From contig NZ_JARUBN010000002.1 of assembly GCF_029626265.1 (NCBI RefSeq), forward strand, positions 67,507 to 131,506: a DNA stretch of 64,000 bases, given 5' to 3'. A model generated the notes under the pieces. That model did not search any database and was not told where the DNA came from. It was given only the letters and a program-made list of their open reading frames with translations. The position numbers were made by a program, and so were the translations under genes. This DNA is from Micromonospora sp. WMMD1102. GTDB lineage: Bacteria; Actinomycetota; Actinomycetes; Mycobacteriales; Micromonosporaceae. Of this stretch, positions 63,274-64,000 are shown piece after piece (within the stretch, counting starts at the first letter, position 1; every line of letters starts with the position of its first letter).

Positions 63274-63846
63274 TCAGGGTTGGGCCGGGACGCCGTAGGC
63301 GAAGAAGAAGACGGGGCCGCGGTGCTGCCCGTCGTCGGGTAGCTCCCGATCGCCCCAGCGGGAGAGCAGGGCGTGCAGCTCGGTCTCGAACTCGACCAGT
63401 TCGTCCGGGGTGAACCGCAGCCAGCGGTCGGTGGAGAAGGGCGCCTCCGCCCAGGCGGCCCGCTGCTCCTCCCCGCTGGCATGCCAGTCCCGGACCAGGC
63501 CGACCTGGCGGTCGAGGTTCAGCGAGACGGCCGCCTGCTGCACGGCCTCGCTGGCCGGGTCGTCGGCGAAGTCGGCGGCGGACCAGCGCAGGCCGGACGA
63601 GACCAGCCGCCACCAGCGCTCCCGGCGGTCCCGGGCCAGTTCCGGCGCCTCCGCCACCAGGTCGGCGGCGGCGAGCACCCTGAGGTGGTGGCTGACGTTC
63701 GCCACCGCCTGTCCGGTGCGTTCGGCCAGCGTGCTGACGGTGGCCGGGCCGTAGACCTTCAACACGTCCATCAGACGTCGGCGTAGCGGATGGGACATCG
63801 CGGCCAGCACCCGGGAGTCGGTCACCTGGCGGACTTCTCGCTTCAT
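63274..63846 (-). CDS. ArsR-type HTH transcriptional regulator
   Basis: A 190-aa protein from ATG 63846. The wHTH (LAAMSHPLRRRLMDVLKVYG, ATVSTLAERTGQAVANVSHH, LRVLAAADLVAEAPELARDR, RERWWRLVSSGLRW) matches HTH_20/ArsR regulators. The C-terminal helices are usual for this long subgroup. It lies in the same operon as the MFS gene and just downstream of a 44-bp perfect palindrome, its likely operator. Confidence 0.88.
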   Translation of the reverse strand: MKREVRQVTDSRVLAAMSHPLRRRLMDVLKVYGPATVSTLAERTGQAVANVSHHLRVLAAADLVAEAPELARDRRERWWRLVSSGLRWSAADFADDPASEAVQQAAVSLNLDRQVGLVRDWHASGEEQRAAWAEAPFSTDRWLRFTPDELVEFETELHALLSRWGDRELPDDGQHRGPVFFFAYGVPAQP

Positions 63847-63863
63847 GCGCTCAGCCTCACACA

Positions 63864-63907
63864 TGCAACCACTGTTGTGCAACAGCTGTTGCACAACAGT
63901 GGTTGCA
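63864..63907. promoter_or_regulatory. Perfect 44-bp palindrome (operator of the ArsR-MFS operon)
   Basis: TGCAACCACTGTTGTGCAAC AG and its exact complement. Within it, TTGTGCAACAGCTGTTGCAC AA forms nested repeats of TTGTGCAA and CAACCACTG, enough for two or more dimers. It lies 18 bases upstream of ATG 63846. Confidence 0.85.
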
Positions 63908-64000
63908 CAGTTCTGGCGGTGCTGACCGGCAGATATCGACCGGAGACCGGGTTCGGCTGATAGCGGAAGCGCTCGGCACGTCCTACCGAGCCGATCTAAC

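Overview
The window comes from a high-GC actinomycete. The codon bias, many GTG starts, overlapping GTGA or ATGA junctions, DUF397 and DUF5753 proteins, serine integrase and DUF2637 protein all fit a Micromonosporaceae-like host. Bases 1 to about 55,545 are the right-hand part of a large integrated element. Its left end, and presumably the capsid genes, lie outside the window. Bases from about 55,545 to 64,000 are host chromosome.

Element, left to right. Bases 1-5,590 are the end of a siphovirus-like late operon: two tail proteins, an M15-like endolysin, several small membrane proteins (holin or spanin candidates) and a strong terminator. An IS630-type element sits exactly in a stop codon there. 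Bases 5,648-9,346 hold small leftward genes, a divergently transcribed excisionase-like HTH gene behind a likely leaderless promoter, and a DUF397 / XRE-DUF5753 pair. Bases 9,343-16,678 look like an actinobacterial DNA-transfer module: a GIY-YIG-like membrane protein, an FtsK/SpoIIIE ATPase, a disordered Gly/Arg/Ser-rich protein and a DUF2637 coiled-coil membrane protein. Phage late genes and a plasmid-type transfer module in one element suggest a phage-plasmid or phage/ICE hybrid. Bases 17,363-32,123 are more than 35 small leftward genes, mostly unknown and translationally coupled, including a NUDIX / 2TM (Pycsar-effector-like) pair. Two copies of one promoter lie inside this block.

The switch region at 32,200-33,200 encodes a GntR/UTRA repressor flanked by inverted copies of one operator-promoter, reading leftward into the small-gene block and rightward into an HTH / DUF3987 replication-like operon. 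The DUF3987 gene is split by an ISAs1-type element with a 10-bp target duplication. A long inverted repeat around an AT-rich core (about 37,000-37,260) follows and could be an origin. Bases 37,485-52,899 are rightward accessory genes: an HNH-fragment fusion, a MazEF-like pair, two tRNA-like genes with nine-base anticodon loops, a polynucleotide-kinase-like protein, ribbon-helix-helix and GntR regulators, and many unknown proteins. A small membrane protein and a 516-aa serine integrase end the element. The integrase abuts the 3' fragment of a host MBL-fold hydrolase gene, so attR lies there.

Host side: an alpha/beta hydrolase, then an array of tRNA genes (57,066-60,249) containing an HNH endonuclease gene and an unknown 248-aa gene, then a DedA-family protein, a cold-shock protein and an MFS pump with a divergently oriented ArsR-like regulator and a perfect 44-bp palindrome. 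The array is unusual. Three tRNAs with leucine anticodons lack the long variable arm, several others are degenerate, and at 59,373-59,591 two tandem units carry the 3' half before the 5' half. Acceptor and anticodon stems pair fully across the permutation and both linkers are six bases. These look like circularly permuted tRNA genes.

All calls are from reading the sequence; family names are by recognised motifs, not database searches. Individual boundaries of small features may be off by a base or two.
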